A stretch of 64,000 nucleotides of DNA from Lineus longissimus (Eukaryota; Nemertea; Pilidiophora; Heteronemertea; Lineidae). Below the pieces are notes generated by a model, which was not told the DNA's origin, ran no database searches, and saw only the letters and a list, made by a program, of their open reading frames with translations. Numbering within the stretch: position 1 is the first letter of the stretch; every line of letters starts with the position of its first letter. Below, one piece after another: positions 53,560 through 64,000 of this stretch. The translations under genes and the position numbers were made by a program. The stretch lies in NCBI RefSeq assembly GCF_910592395.1, contig NC_088322.1:2854001-2918000 (forward strand), written 5' to 3'.

Positions 53560-56500
53560 TAACCCTCCAAAGTCCGATAACTCAACTTGGTGGTTTTAAC
53601 CCTTTCCTACCAAGCTCCCGATTCAACAATCAGTGACTTTAACCCTTTCTGACACATTTCCCAGTTCAAAATGCCAGTTCCTTATTCGTCTTAACGCATT
53701 TTAACCCTATATAACTCCACTTCCCGATTCAAATGCTGGCTCCCGATTCAGCTACAAGTTACTTTAACCCTTTCTGACTCCATTTCCCGGTTCAAAATGC
53801 CAGCTCCTTATTCGTTTTAACTCATTTTATCCCTCTACAACTCCATTTCCCGATTCAAATGCTTGCTCCCAATTCAGCTGCAAGTCACTTTAACCCTTTC
53901 TGACTCCATTTCCCGGTTCAAAATGCCAGCTCCTTATTCGTTTTAACTCATTTTAACCCTCTATAAGTCCATTTCCCTATTCAAATGCTGGCTCCCGATT
54001 CAGCTACAAGTCACTTTAACCGTTTCTGACTCCATTTCATTCATTTGCAAGTCTCTTTAACCCTTTTTGACTCCATTTCCCGGTTCAAAATGCCAGTTCC
54101 TTATTCGTTTTAACTCATTTTAACCCTCTATATGTCCATTTCCCTATTCAAATGCTGGCTCCCAATTCAGCTACAAGTCACTTTAACACTTTCTGACTCC
54201 ATTTTATTCATTTGCAAGTCACTTTAACCCTTTCTGACTCCATTTCCCAGTTCAAAATGCCAGTTCCTTATTCGTTTTAACACATTTTAACCCTCTATAA
54301 GTCAATTTCCCAATTCAAATACTGGCTCCCGATTCAGCTACAAGTCACTTTAACCCTTTCTGACTCCATTTCATTCATTTGCAAGTCACTTTAACCCTTT
54401 CTGACTCCATTTCATTCATTTGCAAGTCTCTTTAACCCTTTCTGATTCCATTTCCCAGTTCAAAATGCCAGTTCCTTATTCGTCTTAACTCATTTTAACC
54501 CTCTATAAGTCCATTTCCCTATTCAAATGCTGGCTCCCGATTCAGCTACAAGTCACTTTAACCCTTTCTGACTCCATTTCATTCATTTGCAAGTCTCTTT
54601 AACCCTTTCTGATTCCATTTCCCAGTTCAAAATGCCAGTTCCTTATTCGTCTTAACTCATTTTAACCCTCTATAAGTCCATTTCCCTATTCAAATGCTGG
54701 CTCCCAATTCAGCTACAAGTCACGTTAACCCTTTCTGACTCCATTTCATTCATTTGCAAGTCACTTTAACCCTTTCTGACTCCATTTCCCAGTTCAAAAT
54801 GCCAGTTCCTTATTCGTTTTGACACATTTTAACCCTCTATAAGTCAATTTCCCAATTCAAATACTGGCTCCCGATTCAGCTACAAGTCACTTTAACCCTT
54901 TCTGACTCCATTTCATTCATTTGCAAGTCTCTTTAACCCTTTTTGACTCCATTTCCCGGTTCAAAATGCCAGTTCCTTATTCGTTTTAACTCATTTTAAC
55001 CCTCCATATGTCCATTTCCCTATTCAAATGCTGGCTCCCAATTCAGCTACAAGTCACGTTAACACTTTCTGACTCCATTCCATTCATTTGCAAGTCACTT
55101 TAACCCTTTCTGACTCCATTTCCCAGTTCAAAATGCCAGTTCCTTATTCGTTTTAACACATTTTAACCCTCTATAAGTCCATTTCCCAATTCAAATACTG
55201 GCTCCCGATTCAGCTACAAGTCACTTTAACCCTTTCTGACTCCATTTCATTCATTTGCAAGTCACTGTAACCCTTTCTGACTCCATTTCCTAGTTCAAAA
55301 TGCCAGTTCCTTATTCGTCTTAACTCATTTTAACCCTCTATAAGTCCATTTCCCTATTCAAATGCTGGCTCCCGATTCAGCTACAAGTCACTTTAACCCT
55401 TTCTGACTCGATTTCATTCATTTGCAAGTCTCTTTAACCCTTTCTGATTCCATTTCCCAGTTCAAAATGCCAGTTCCTTATTCGTCTTAACTCATTTTAA
55501 CCCTATATAAGTCCATTTCCCTATTCAAATGCTGGCTCCCAATTCAGCTACAAGTCACGTTAACCCTTTCTGACTCCATTTCATTCATTTGCAAGTCACT
55601 TTAACCCTTTCTGACTCCATTTCCCAGTTCAAAATGCCAGTTCCTTATTCGTTTTGACACATTTTAACCCTCTATAAGTCAATTTCCCAATTCAAATACT
55701 GGCTCCCGATTCAGCTACAAGTCACTTTAACCCTTTCTGACTCCATTTCATTCATTTGCAAGTCACTTTAACCCTTTTTGACTCCATTTCCCGGTTCAAA
55801 ATGCCAGTTCCTTATTCGTTTTAACTCATTTTAACCCTCCATATGTCCATTTCCCTATTCAAATGCTGGCTCCCAATTCAGCTACAAGTCACGTTAACAC
55901 TTTCTGACTCCATTCCATTCATTTGCAAGTCACTTTAACCCTTTCTGACTCCATTTCCCAGTTCAAAATGCCAGTTCCTTATTCGTTTTAACACATTTTA
56001 ACCCTCTATAAGTCCATTTCCCAATTCAAATACTGGCTCCCGATTCAGCTACAAGTCACTTTAACCCTTTCTGACTCCATTTCATTCATTTGCAAGTCAC
56101 TTTAACCCTTTCTGACTCCATTTCCCAGTTCAAAATGCCAGTTCCTTATTCGTCTTAACTCATTTTAACCCTCTATAAGTCCATTTCCCTATTCAAATGC
56201 TGGCTCCCGATTCAGCTACAAGTCACTTTAACCCTTTCTGACTCCATTTCATTTATTTGCAAGTCTCTTTAACCCTTTCTGATTCCATTTCCCAGTTCAA
56301 AATGCCAGTTCCTTATTCGTCTTAACTCATTTTAACCCTCTATAAGTCCATTTCCCTATTCAAATGCTGGCTCCCAATTCAGCTACAAGTCACGTTAACC
56401 CTTTCTGACTCCATTTCATTCATTTGCAAGTCACTTTAACCCTTTCTGACTCCATTTCCCAGTTCAAAATGCCAGTTCTTTATTCGTTTTGACACATTTT

Positions 56501-58125
56501 AACCCTCTATAAGTCAATTTCCCAATTCAAATACTGGCTCCTGATTCAGCTACAAGTCACTTTAACCCTTTCTGACTCCATTTCATTCATTTGCAAGTCA
56601 CTTTAACCCTTTCTGACTCCATTTCCCAGTTCAAAATGCCAGATCCTTATTCGTCTTAACTCATTTTAACCCTCTATAAGTCCATTTCCCTATTCAAATG
56701 CTGGCTCCCGATTCAGCTACAAGTCACTTTAACCCTTTCTGACTCGATTTCATTCATTTGCAAGTCTCTTTAACCCTTTCTGATTCCATTTCCCAGTTCA
56801 AAATGCCAGTTCCTTATTCGTCTTAACTCATTTTAACCCTCTATAAGTCCATTTCCCTAATCAAATGCTGGCTCCCAATTCAGCTACAAGTCACGTTAAC
56901 CCTTTCTGACTCCATTTCATTCATTTGCAAGTCTCTTTAACCCTTGCTGATTCCATTTCCCAGTTCAAAATGCCAGTTCCTTATTCGTCTTAACTCATTT
57001 TAACCCTCTATATGTCCATTTCCCTATTCAAATGCTGGCTCCCAATTCAGCTACAAGTCACGTTAACCCTTTCTGACTCCATTTCATTCATTTGCAAGTC
57101 ACTTTAACCCTTTCTGACTCCATTTCCCAGTTCAAAATGCCAGTTCCTTATTCGTTTTGACACATTTTAACCCTCTATAAGTCAATTTCCCAATTCAAAT
57201 ACTGGCTCCCGATTCAGCTACAAGTCACTTTAACCCTTTCTGACTCCATTTCATTCATTTGCAAGTCACTATAACCCTTTCTGACTCCATTTTCCAGTTC
57301 AAAATGCCAGATCCTTATTTGTCTTAACTCATTTTAACCCTCTATAAGTCCATTTCCCTATTCAAATGCTGGCTCCCGATTCAGCTACAAGTCACTTTAA
57401 CCCTTTCTGACTCGATTTCATTCATTTGCAAGTCTCTTTAACCCTTTCTGATTCCATTTCCCAGTTCAAAATGCCAGTTCCTTATTCGTCTTAACTCATT
57501 TTAACCCTCTATAAGTCCATTTCCCTAATCAAATGCTGGCTCCCAATTCAGCTACAAGTCACGTTAACCCTTTCTGACTCCATTTCATTCATTTGCAAGT
57601 CACTTTAACCCTTTCTGACTCCATTTCCCAGTTCAAAATGCCAGTTCCTTATTCGTTTTTGACACATTTTAACCCTCTATAAGTCCATTTCCCTATTCAA
57701 ATGCTGGCTCCCGATTCAGCTACAAGTCACTTTAACCCTTTCTGACTCCATTTCATTCATTTGCAAGTCTCTTTAACCCTTTCTGATTCCATTTCCCAAT
57801 TCAAAATGCCAGTTCCTTATTCGTCATAACTCATTTTAACCCTCTATATGTCCATTTCCCTAATCAAATGCTGGCTCCCGATTCAGCTACAAGTCATGTT
57901 TACCCTTTCTGACTCCATTTCATTCATTTGCAAGTCTCTCTAACCCTTTCTGACTCCATTTCCCAGTTTGAAATGCCAGTTCCTTATTCGTCTTAACTCA
58001 TTTTAACCCTCTATAAGTCCATTTCCCTATTCAAATGCTGGCTCCCGATTCAGCTACAAGCCACTTTAACCCTTTCTGACTCCATTTCATTCATTTGCAA
58101 GTCTCTTTAACCCTTTCTGATTCGA
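53560..58125. repeat. Satellite array, 126/167/208-bp monomers, 835-bp higher-order period
   Basis: About 4.6 kb. Counting from the CCTTATTCG landmark, spacings are 126 bp in the first monomers, then mostly 167 bp, with one 208 bp. The difference is always 41 bp, a module reading TTCATTCATTTGCAAGTCAC plus TTTAACCCTTTCTGACTCCA. Variant marks such as GTTTTGACAC recur at 54,816, 55,651, 56,486, 57,154 and 57,655, so 835, 835, 668 and 501 bp apart, exact multiples of 167. CCTCCATATG is likewise at 55,001 and 55,836. No coding capacity. Confidence 0.95.
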
Positions 58126-58433
58126 ATAAGGAAACGAATGTACGACTATCTACGACAAAATCTAGAATCATGGGTGAAAAACTTCACCCTTCATCATTAT
58201 TCATGTACATTTGTCAAGAATTCACTGTTTTAACCCACAAACACTACCAAAAACCCAACATGGAAAATTTCTGTTAACACTGGGGGGTCTTTGGTTTTTT
58301 TAATTTTTTTTTAAAATTTTTTTTTTTCCCAAAAACTTACCAAACTTACCAAATACGTAAAATGGATAAAATGGATAAAATGGTTAAAACAACAGGGTTC
58401 CCTATTACTTAATGATTTTTTAAATTCTAAATC
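58126..58433. other. Junction between satellite and second Polinton
   Basis: The satellite stops at about 58,125 and the first Polinton-like gene starts at 58,434. In between is AT-rich DNA with a T-run at about 58,306-58,328 and repeats of AATGGATAAAATGG. I see no terminal inverted repeat, so the left end of this Polinton is probably lost or lies elsewhere. Confidence 0.4.
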
Positions 58434-59447
58434 ATGAGTGAAAGAATGTACAGTTATGTCTCTTTAGAGAAGTATTTCAGTCAAATTAACCAGGGAACAC
58501 CTATGAAACAAAATGGTTACATTAGACCAAGGGTTGAATCGTTACCGAAAATCTCTGAAGAAGATCCGGTCAAAGAGCTCGATCTTACAGTAACACCTAT
58601 GAACCAGGTAACACCTATGAAACAGTATGATACATTCACAGGAAGTGATGCTCAATTGTGCCATAACTGCAAACGATGGACACTTTTTGAATGCCAGAAA
58701 AAACTGAATTTTGACAGACCGGCCAAGCAACTCTACAAATACTGCAGGAATTGCAATTCGACCACTTACAGTGATGACTTTAAGAATCCAGAAATCACTA
58801 TTGAGAACAAAACACGTTACTTTGACCACGTCATCATAAACCTTGGCCAGACACGTCTGTCAGATTTAATGGTAAATGATTTGAAACATTTTGTTGAAAG
58901 TAGGATTAAGGTTTACTTCTCAAGTCCAAGAAAATGGCTCTGTTCGGCCAGCTATGAAAAAACAGTCCTGAATGCCTTACGATTTGGTCTCGTTAAACTC
59001 ATACCCAATGATGTTTTACCTGGTCTAGAGTGTGACACTTATTTAGAAATTGAATTCATTAACAGAGCAATTGGTAAACCTCAGTTGACCAAAGACAATT
59101 TCACAGATCTAAGAATGGTTTTCTTGGCATTCCTCAAATACCTTCATTACAGGGGAGTTAAAATTACCACAAATTACAAGCTGTTTTTACACCAAGCATT
59201 TAAAGCATTGAAAATTGATTATGTAGTATTGAAACCGAATCCAACTGATAAGGCCCGACTGGATGATTTGAACTCTCTATGGTCTGGTTTCTTAGGAAGT
59301 ATTTTCTTCAAAAATTACAGGCTTGAATATGAAAATGAACAAGCAATCGATAAACAAAGTGAAATTTTATTGAAGGCATTAGAGGTGCAAGATATCAGTA
59401 AATGTTACCCTTTACCATGTAGTCTAGACCTTGCAAGATCTAGTTAA
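58434..59447 (+). CDS. Zinc-ribbon protein of the second Polinton
   Basis: 337 codons, start after TTCTAAATC. Homologue of 36,330-37,409: the four-Cys site is kept (LCHNCKRWTLFECQKK and YCRNCNST), as are EIEFINRAIGKPQLT, FLKYLHYRGVKIT, LFLHQAFKALKIDYV and the FFKNYRLEYE region. A TPMKQ repeat near the N-terminus is specific to this copy. Frame intact. Function unknown; conservation in two diverged elements supports selection in the past. Confidence 0.7.
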   Translation: MSERMYSYVSLEKYFSQINQGTPMKQNGYIRPRVESLPKISEEDPVKELDLTVTPMNQVTPMKQYDTFTGSDAQLCHNCKRWTLFECQKKLNFDRPAKQLYKYCRNCNSTTYSDDFKNPEITIENKTRYFDHVIINLGQTRLSDLMVNDLKHFVESRIKVYFSSPRKWLCSASYEKTVLNALRFGLVKLIPNDVLPGLECDTYLEIEFINRAIGKPQLTKDNFTDLRMVFLAFLKYLHYRGVKITTNYKLFLHQAFKALKIDYVVLKPNPTDKARLDDLNSLWSGFLGSIFFKNYRLEYENEQAIDKQSEILLKALEVQDISKCYPLPCSLDLARSS

Positions 59448-59499
59448 CCTCTTTCTGGTAAGTAGGACTTTTCCTGTAAAGGATTTTCCGTTCAAATAA

Positions 59500-60327
59500 A
59501 TGAATAATCAGACATCAACGATAATTGAACAGCAAATGAAACAAATCGGAGTAATCCCAGTTAATTCTAGTTCAAATCCAGCTAATCCCATTTCAACTAA
59601 TTACCAACAGAATGCAGCTAACTTTCAACAGAACACTGCTAATTACCAACAGAATTACACAACAAAGCAACAAGCTTCTAACAAGGCGTTAACTAGTTCA
59701 AATTTAGTCAGTTCTAGTCAAGGCCTAGTTAACCCTAGTTGCCAACAAAGCTCGACTAGCTCTCAACAAAATTTAACTGAAAATGGCCTTAAAGCTAATT
59801 TAACTGAAACTGGCCTTAAAGCTAAACAAGACCTCGAAGTTCTGGTGGCAACAGGTAAAAGCAAGGATTTCTTAAATAAACAGTTTACATTTAATGACTT
59901 AGACGCAATGAATGAGAAGGAAGTATTGAAACACCATAGAATCTACCAGACAAAGATGGCTGCCAGACTTAACGATTCATTGGGTAAGACAGTCTTAAAA
60001 ACTTACACTAAATTAACAAAGTTTTTCTTGCCTGTTGATGACGAAGACCAGCTGTACGAAGACCTAAGAAATGATTACATTGTTACCAATGAGTTGGACA
60101 GATGGTTAGGATGGTTGAGTTTGAGAATGGGTGCACTAACTGCTCTTGCCTCATCAACACTGATCACTTTAGGACATTGTCAAGAAACAAAATCTGCAAA
60201 TGAATCGATTGGTGCCACCAATGAAAATTTCATAAGATTAAATGAGAGTGGAACCGAACATGGAAGTGGATCAGGACCAAGTTCAGAGAGCAGAGACCGA
60301 GAGCATAGCTCGAGTGACAGACAGTGA
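59500..60327 (+). CDS. Gln/Asn-rich Polinton protein, uninterrupted copy
   Basis: 275 codons, start in CAAATAAATG. An N-terminal Q/N/S-rich region with YQQN repeats, then a helical domain (KQDLEVLVATGKSKDFLNKQ, HHRIYQTKMAARLNDSLGKT, DQLYEDLRNDYIVTNELDRW) with a mildly hydrophobic helix (MGALTALASSTLITLGH), and a Ser/Glu-rich tail. This copy shows what the interrupted gene at 37,433 should look like. It overlaps the next gene by 86 bp in another frame. Function unknown. Confidence 0.65.
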   Translation: MNNQTSTIIEQQMKQIGVIPVNSSSNPANPISTNYQQNAANFQQNTANYQQNYTTKQQASNKALTSSNLVSSSQGLVNPSCQQSSTSSQQNLTENGLKANLTETGLKAKQDLEVLVATGKSKDFLNKQFTFNDLDAMNEKEVLKHHRIYQTKMAARLNDSLGKTVLKTYTKLTKFFLPVDDEDQLYEDLRNDYIVTNELDRWLGWLSLRMGALTALASSTLITLGHCQETKSANESIGATNENFIRLNESGTEHGSGSGPSSESRDREHSSSDRQ

Positions 60328-60861
60328 AAAGCCCATTAAGAGAGAAAGATCAGAAAAACAAATTGCATGGTCTCGAGAATTAGGTAAAAGATCTCAGGAA
60401 TTCAAGAAGTCAAAAAAGGAGAGGTTTACTGGGAAAGATGATGAACCCAGGAAAGAAGATGAACCCAGGAAAGACGATGAACCCGAACAAAGTTTAACTC
60501 AACCAGAGCCTGAGGTTACCACAAATACTGGAAGTAAAAAAAGGAGAGGTTTACTGGGAAAGATGATGAACCCAGGAAAGAAGATGAACCCAGGAAAGAC
60601 GATGAACCCGAACAAAGTTTAACTCAACCAGAGCCTGAGGTTACCACAAATACTGGAAGTTCCAGGAGTACAACACTGTATGTCATTTTAGCTGCATTTG
60701 GTTTTGCAGTCATCATTTACTGCTATCCTAAGATTAAAACTAGCAAGAAAGTACGAGTAGGTAGTAAACCAGAAGGTAGTAAACCAGAAGGTAGTAAACC
60801 AGAACGGAAAGATAACTGTTACACAACTCCTAAAACATGTAATCTTAGTTTAATGGAGTAG
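60242..60861 (+). pseudogene. Small membrane protein of the second Polinton, frameshifted by a tandem duplication
   Basis: Start in ATTAAATG. The SEKQIAWSRELGKRSQEFK block matches 40,241-40,699. A segment of 125 bp is tandemly duplicated (GAGGTTTACTGGGAAAGATG at 60,421 and 60,546). Because 125 is not a multiple of 3, the second copy is read out of frame and the ORF stops at 60,622. The membrane segment (LYVILAAFGFAVIIYCYP), a GSKPE repeat and the LME end follow in another frame up to 60,861. So the anchor is disconnected. Confidence 0.7.
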
Positions 60862-60887
60862 AATTTATTCAAGTGATACAGCAAGAA

Positions 60888-61625
60888 TTACTCAAATACA
60901 CTATTCTTAGTTTCAAGTGAAAAATTTAAAGTAACTGAGCTACCTCTGAAATTAACTATTTTACCATTCTCATCAGTGATTTCAAAGTTGACATGATTTG
61001 TACATTTTTTGTTCACTATTTTCTCACAATTGAGTTCATATCTCTGGTATTGTATCTGATCACCATCTTTAACAGGAACGATACATAAAATGTCAGAAGG
61101 TTTATTGTTGTAGAGGGTCTTAGCTTTGTCAACCAAATTCGATCTTAAAAATAGTTCTTTTCTGTAAAAGTTAAGTGGCTTGGTGGAGTAGTATTTTCCT
61201 TTCTTGGCGAATTTAGTTTGTTTAAAACCAAAAAATGTGTTTACTATTGTAAAATATTCATCACCGAGATAGTAATCTTTCAGCATAAACAACTTGTCCT
61301 CAGTAAGTTCAATGATAAGGTAATTGTTATTGTCACAGCTGATGTTAACATGTCCTGCAAGATTTTTGATACGCTCATTGATAAAGGAGCAAAGTTCGGA
61401 CAAACTGAAATGACCATCAAAAGGGACATACAAAGAATTGGATTGTTGTCTTGAGTCATTTTCCATTTTTAACAATTCTGTAATACCCGGAACGTTATCA
61501 CCAGTCCACCATGAATTGTAAAAAGTTATCGATTTCAAAGTGATCGATTTTATGTTCAATGGGTCTGTTAAGTTAAGCTCAAATATGGCTTCATCGCATT
61601 CATTATCAAAAATTATGAAGTCCAT
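60888..61625 (-). CDS. Penton/minor-capsid-like protein, intact copy
   Basis: 245 codons, start after TTAATTAAATAGAA. Homologue of 40,680-41,684 but shorter, because the other copy has an extra ~65 residues between the N-terminal block and the middle. Shared: NIKSITLKSITFYNSWWTGD, FGFKQTKFAKKGKYYSTKPL, NLVDKAKTLYNNKPSDILCI, FEITDENGKIVNFRG. Mostly predicted strands by pattern. It probably is a jelly-roll virion component (inference from similarity to the 49,534-50,280 protein). Frame intact, unlike its counterpart. Confidence 0.55.
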   Translation of the reverse strand: MDFIIFDNECDEAIFELNLTDPLNIKSITLKSITFYNSWWTGDNVPGITELLKMENDSRQQSNSLYVPFDGHFSLSELCSFINERIKNLAGHVNISCDNNNYLIIELTEDKLFMLKDYYLGDEYFTIVNTFFGFKQTKFAKKGKYYSTKPLNFYRKELFLRSNLVDKAKTLYNNKPSDILCIVPVKDGDQIQYQRYELNCEKIVNKKCTNHVNFEITDENGKIVNFRGSSVTLNFSLETKNSVFE

Positions 61626-61667
61626 TTCTATTTAATTAAAATGATTTAATTAAAGTGATTTAATTAG

Positions 61668-64000
61668 TTAAACATTCATTAAATCACTGTAATGAATGTA
61701 TTTTTCATAGTAAATACCGAAAGGCAATGTAGAGATGCCATCCTCTAAGATGAAACGCTTATCATCGAAAGGACTTAAGCTTTTCTTATCAATCTCTTCC
61801 AGATACATTTGATGCTTTTCTGACCTCAGATGACGCATTTTGTGATTAAAAGTCTTAGTGTTTTCAAGACAATCAACGTAGTCAACAAATGTAATAGACT
61901 TATTCACTACATTCTTAGCGATTCCCTTCAATTTCTTTGTTTCTGAATTTTTAGTCGAGCCTTGCTCTCCAGACATAGTCTTGGTTCTGTATGCATACAT
62001 CTTACACCTCAAGGCAATAAATTCTATCATTTCGTCTCCTCCCAGCTCATCCTTAAAGTGGCCTGGAACTTTCTTCTTGCTAGTGTCGTAAAGAGGATTA
62101 TCCTTTGGGTAATTACTGAAGTCGAAGTGATCCTTTAACCCTTTGAGGTCTGCTGTTAAATCGTCTGTTTTGATCTTTAAAACGAAAGAATCCGTGTCCA
62201 AATAAAGAAGTTCTAGGTTTTTCTCACCAAAGTGAGGTTGAAGTATGTTGTAGTAGAATTCATACATCAGCAGCTTGGACAACTCCAGTACTGCAGCTCC
62301 TATGTAGATTGGCTTGTTAAACCTTATTGATGTTTTCCTCATGCAAATTGCCGCGCTACTTTCGTCAAAGATGTTAATCGATGAAAACCTTGGACTTGCC
62401 ATGAAGTTCTTGGCACTTTCCCTATCTGTCACCAGTTCAATTTCTACCCTGTTCCTTACGTTTTCACATGTCTTTCCATAGAAAGCATTGTTCATTAATT
62501 TGAAGTAATCTTTCTCGAAATCAGTAGTAGAAGCCATCCTCTTTTTAGTGTTGAAGTCGATGTATGATTTCAACCACTTTGATTGTTTGAAACTGATGAA
62601 AGAATGGACCTTTTCAGTATCATTCCTTGCTTTAAGTAAAACTGTAAAAGTCTGTAATGCACGATGCAGTTGGTCTTGTCCTTCTGTGTGAGGATCAATT
62701 TTTCTACCTTTGACCTCTTCTCGTCACCAAGTAACTCTTTCTGGTAAGGACTTAATTCGTCGTCGTCTATGAAAAGCGATTCTGGACAGAATGGAAAGTT
62801 CTTTGACTTGAACTTGATTTCCTCTGGATAACCTAAATCTACTTCGAAAAGATATCCTACTTCACTGTCTTTAGGAATTGACATGATATCCTGATAAGTT
62901 ATGTTTGCTTTGATCATGGTATCGTCAAACATTTGAAAACTGCCATAGGGCTGACTTTCCATCATTGCCCAGCCATAGAGATTATTTGCGTCTATGTAGA
63001 GTAGTTTATGGTGTTCATCTGCCTTGACATGTCTTGTTCCCATCACACCTGAAATTCCACCTCTTATTGCCTTTTCAAAAGTAAGTAGGATATCGGTATC
63101 GGTAAGAAGTTCGAGGTTTATGTCTGTGTGTTTCAATCCGGCTAACCAGGTCAAGCCAGGTGCTGAATAGCAGTGACAAGGATCGATCTGGAAATTGTTT
63201 AAATTAACGTCCCTGAATTTCTCGAATAAATCAGCTAACAAAAGAACATCTATTTTGAGGTACAGGTCGATGAACTCTCCATGATTTCTGATATTGAAAT
63301 GATCCCATATGTCTTTGGATTTTAGGTAAACTTAATCATCCGCCATTTCATTCTTCAATTCATCAAAGAACATAGACTTCTCTAAGTGAGTAACACTGTA
63401 ACTTTCATGTGATGGGTAAAATGAATAAGGCACTGATCCTTTCTTCCTCAATAGTTTAAAATCGTCAGGATTTGGATAAGACTGTCTTGTTATCTTAAAG
63501 TCATCATCTTCCATAGATTTGGTGATGTTGTCCAATCCAGAGTGTAAGAATCTGTAAGAGTCTAAAAATTTAAAACAACCTTACTCAAATGAAATGTACT
63601 CTTCTGCGTTTTTAGCAAGAAACTTCAGTTTCTTTTGTGACCTAGACATCAATTCTCTGATGAAGAGGTGAGCATCGTAATTACTGAGTTTGTGAAAAAA
63701 CACTGGAACAAACATGGCTTTCTTCTCGTTCAAGTTGCAAGCTTTATGAGCAGCACCTCTGTATTCTCCATTGTAGTGATTGTGATCTTGAACTCTGTCA
63801 TCATTTAAATCATTTAAATCACCTAAATCACCTAAATCATTTAAATCACCTAAATCACCTAAATCATTTAAATCACCTAAATCACCTAAATCATTTAAAT
63901 CACCTAAATCACCTAAATCATTTAAATCACCTAAATCACCTAAATCACCTAACAATTCATTGCAGTAGTAACAGTTTGTTTCTTGTGAGTATCTCACCAA
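61668..64000 (-). pseudogene. POLB: DNA polymerase B of the second Polinton, C-terminal part, broken
   Basis: Continues beyond the window. Visible in order: the zinc/endonuclease-VII-like module (CYYCNELL...DHNHYNGEYRGAAH), ExoII (LSNYDAHLF), ExoIII (LLADLFEKF), motif A (YIDANNLYGW), motif B (KLMNNAFYGKTCEN) and an unaltered motif C (YLDTDSF). Breaks: in-frame TAA at 63,581-63,583, in-frame TAA at 63,332-63,334, and a frameshift near 62,580-62,600. A 27-bp minisatellite has expanded in frame inside the zinc module. Open pieces are 63,581-64,000, 63,332-63,535, 62,570-63,241 and 61,668-62,573. C-terminus ends at 61,668. Not functional as it stands. Confidence 0.93.
63800..63950 (-). repeat. 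In-frame minisatellite in the polymerase (GDLGDLNDL units)
   Basis: About five and a half 27-bp units of ATTTAAATCACCTAAATCAC-type sequence, read on the - strand as GDLGDLNDL. The units themselves are built of 9-bp steps. It separates the CYYC pair from the DHNH part of the zinc module, where the first Polinton has only a few residues. Confidence 0.9.

Larger units (their letters stand above)
58434..64000. mobile_element. Second Polinton/Maverick, partial and diverged
   Basis: Homologues of four genes of the first element occur in the same order: zinc-ribbon protein, Q/N-rich protein, small membrane protein, penton-like protein. The polymerase follows but lies on the - strand, opposite to the first element. 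The two left-hand genes and the inverted repeat are absent. The polymerase runs off the window. Several frame breaks mark decay. Protein similarity to the first element is high for the polymerase and much lower for the zinc and Q-rich proteins. Confidence 0.85.

Noticed and set aside
53276-53636. ORFs of 87 and 98 codons before the satellite
   Set aside because: Made mostly of the CCCAGTTC octamer repeats; no domain and no neighbour support.
53560-58125. Interstitial telomere repeats (TTTAACCC)
   Set aside because: The motif occurs once per submodule and is never in tandem, and it is TTAACCC, not CCCTAA.
58095-58277. 60-codon ORF at the end of the satellite
   Set aside because: It begins inside the last monomer and has no protein character.
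41741-64000. Reassigned stop codons (TAA/TAG as sense) to explain in-frame stops in the polymerase and other genes
   Set aside because: TAA and TAG also end intact genes at the expected places, the in-frame stops differ between the two elements, and there are frameshifts as well. Decay explains all of it.

Overview
The window looks like nuclear DNA of a marine invertebrate, most likely a lophotrochozoan such as a mollusc (inference). It has spliced genes, tRNA-derived SINE pieces, many short inverted-repeat DNA transposons and very repeat-rich introns. It is not bacterial: no operons or Shine-Dalgarno sites, and exons are bounded by AG/GT splice sites with matching phases.

Region 1 (1-33,000) is host DNA. 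Two host genes can be read. An unrecognised + strand gene has five consecutive phase-compatible exons ending at 4,716. A - strand gene starting at 22,864 has seven phase-compatible exons, and its protein matches the N-terminal third of TTI1 (Tel2-interacting protein 1, TTT complex); its later exons were not found. Between and inside them lie two PIF/Harbinger-type elements with TAA or TTA target duplications, a 1.2-kb inverted-repeat element with a 9-bp duplication, a THAP-encoding remnant, several MITE-like elements, minisatellites, and a dispersed family built of ~300-bp units that each carry AGGTCA half-sites.

Region 2 (33,195-52,346) is a whole Polinton/Maverick of 19,140 bp. It has 300-bp terminal inverted repeats (33,201-33,500 and 52,040-52,340) and a perfect 6-bp target duplication, GTGATG. 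It encodes protein-primed DNA polymerase B, retrovirus-type integrase with chromodomain, packaging ATPase, a double-jelly-roll major capsid candidate, two related minor-capsid/penton-like proteins, an HNH/zinc-ribbon protein and several membrane or low-complexity proteins. No cysteine protease was seen. The element is decayed: the polymerase has two nonsense codons and two frameshifts, the integrase has lost its first catalytic Asp in an internal deletion and is cut from its chromodomain by a stop, and one gene is interrupted by ~2.2 kb of unrelated sequence holding an assembly gap. The capsid and ATPase genes are open. Most genes start at or just after a TAAAT motif, like the late initiator of some large DNA viruses.

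Region 3 (53,560-58,125) is a satellite array with monomers of 126, 167 or 208 bp (41-bp steps) and an 835-bp higher-order period. Region 4 (58,434-64,000 and beyond) is part of a second, diverged Polinton. It has the same gene block, but its polymerase is in the opposite orientation. It is also decayed, and its polymerase carries an in-frame 27-bp minisatellite.
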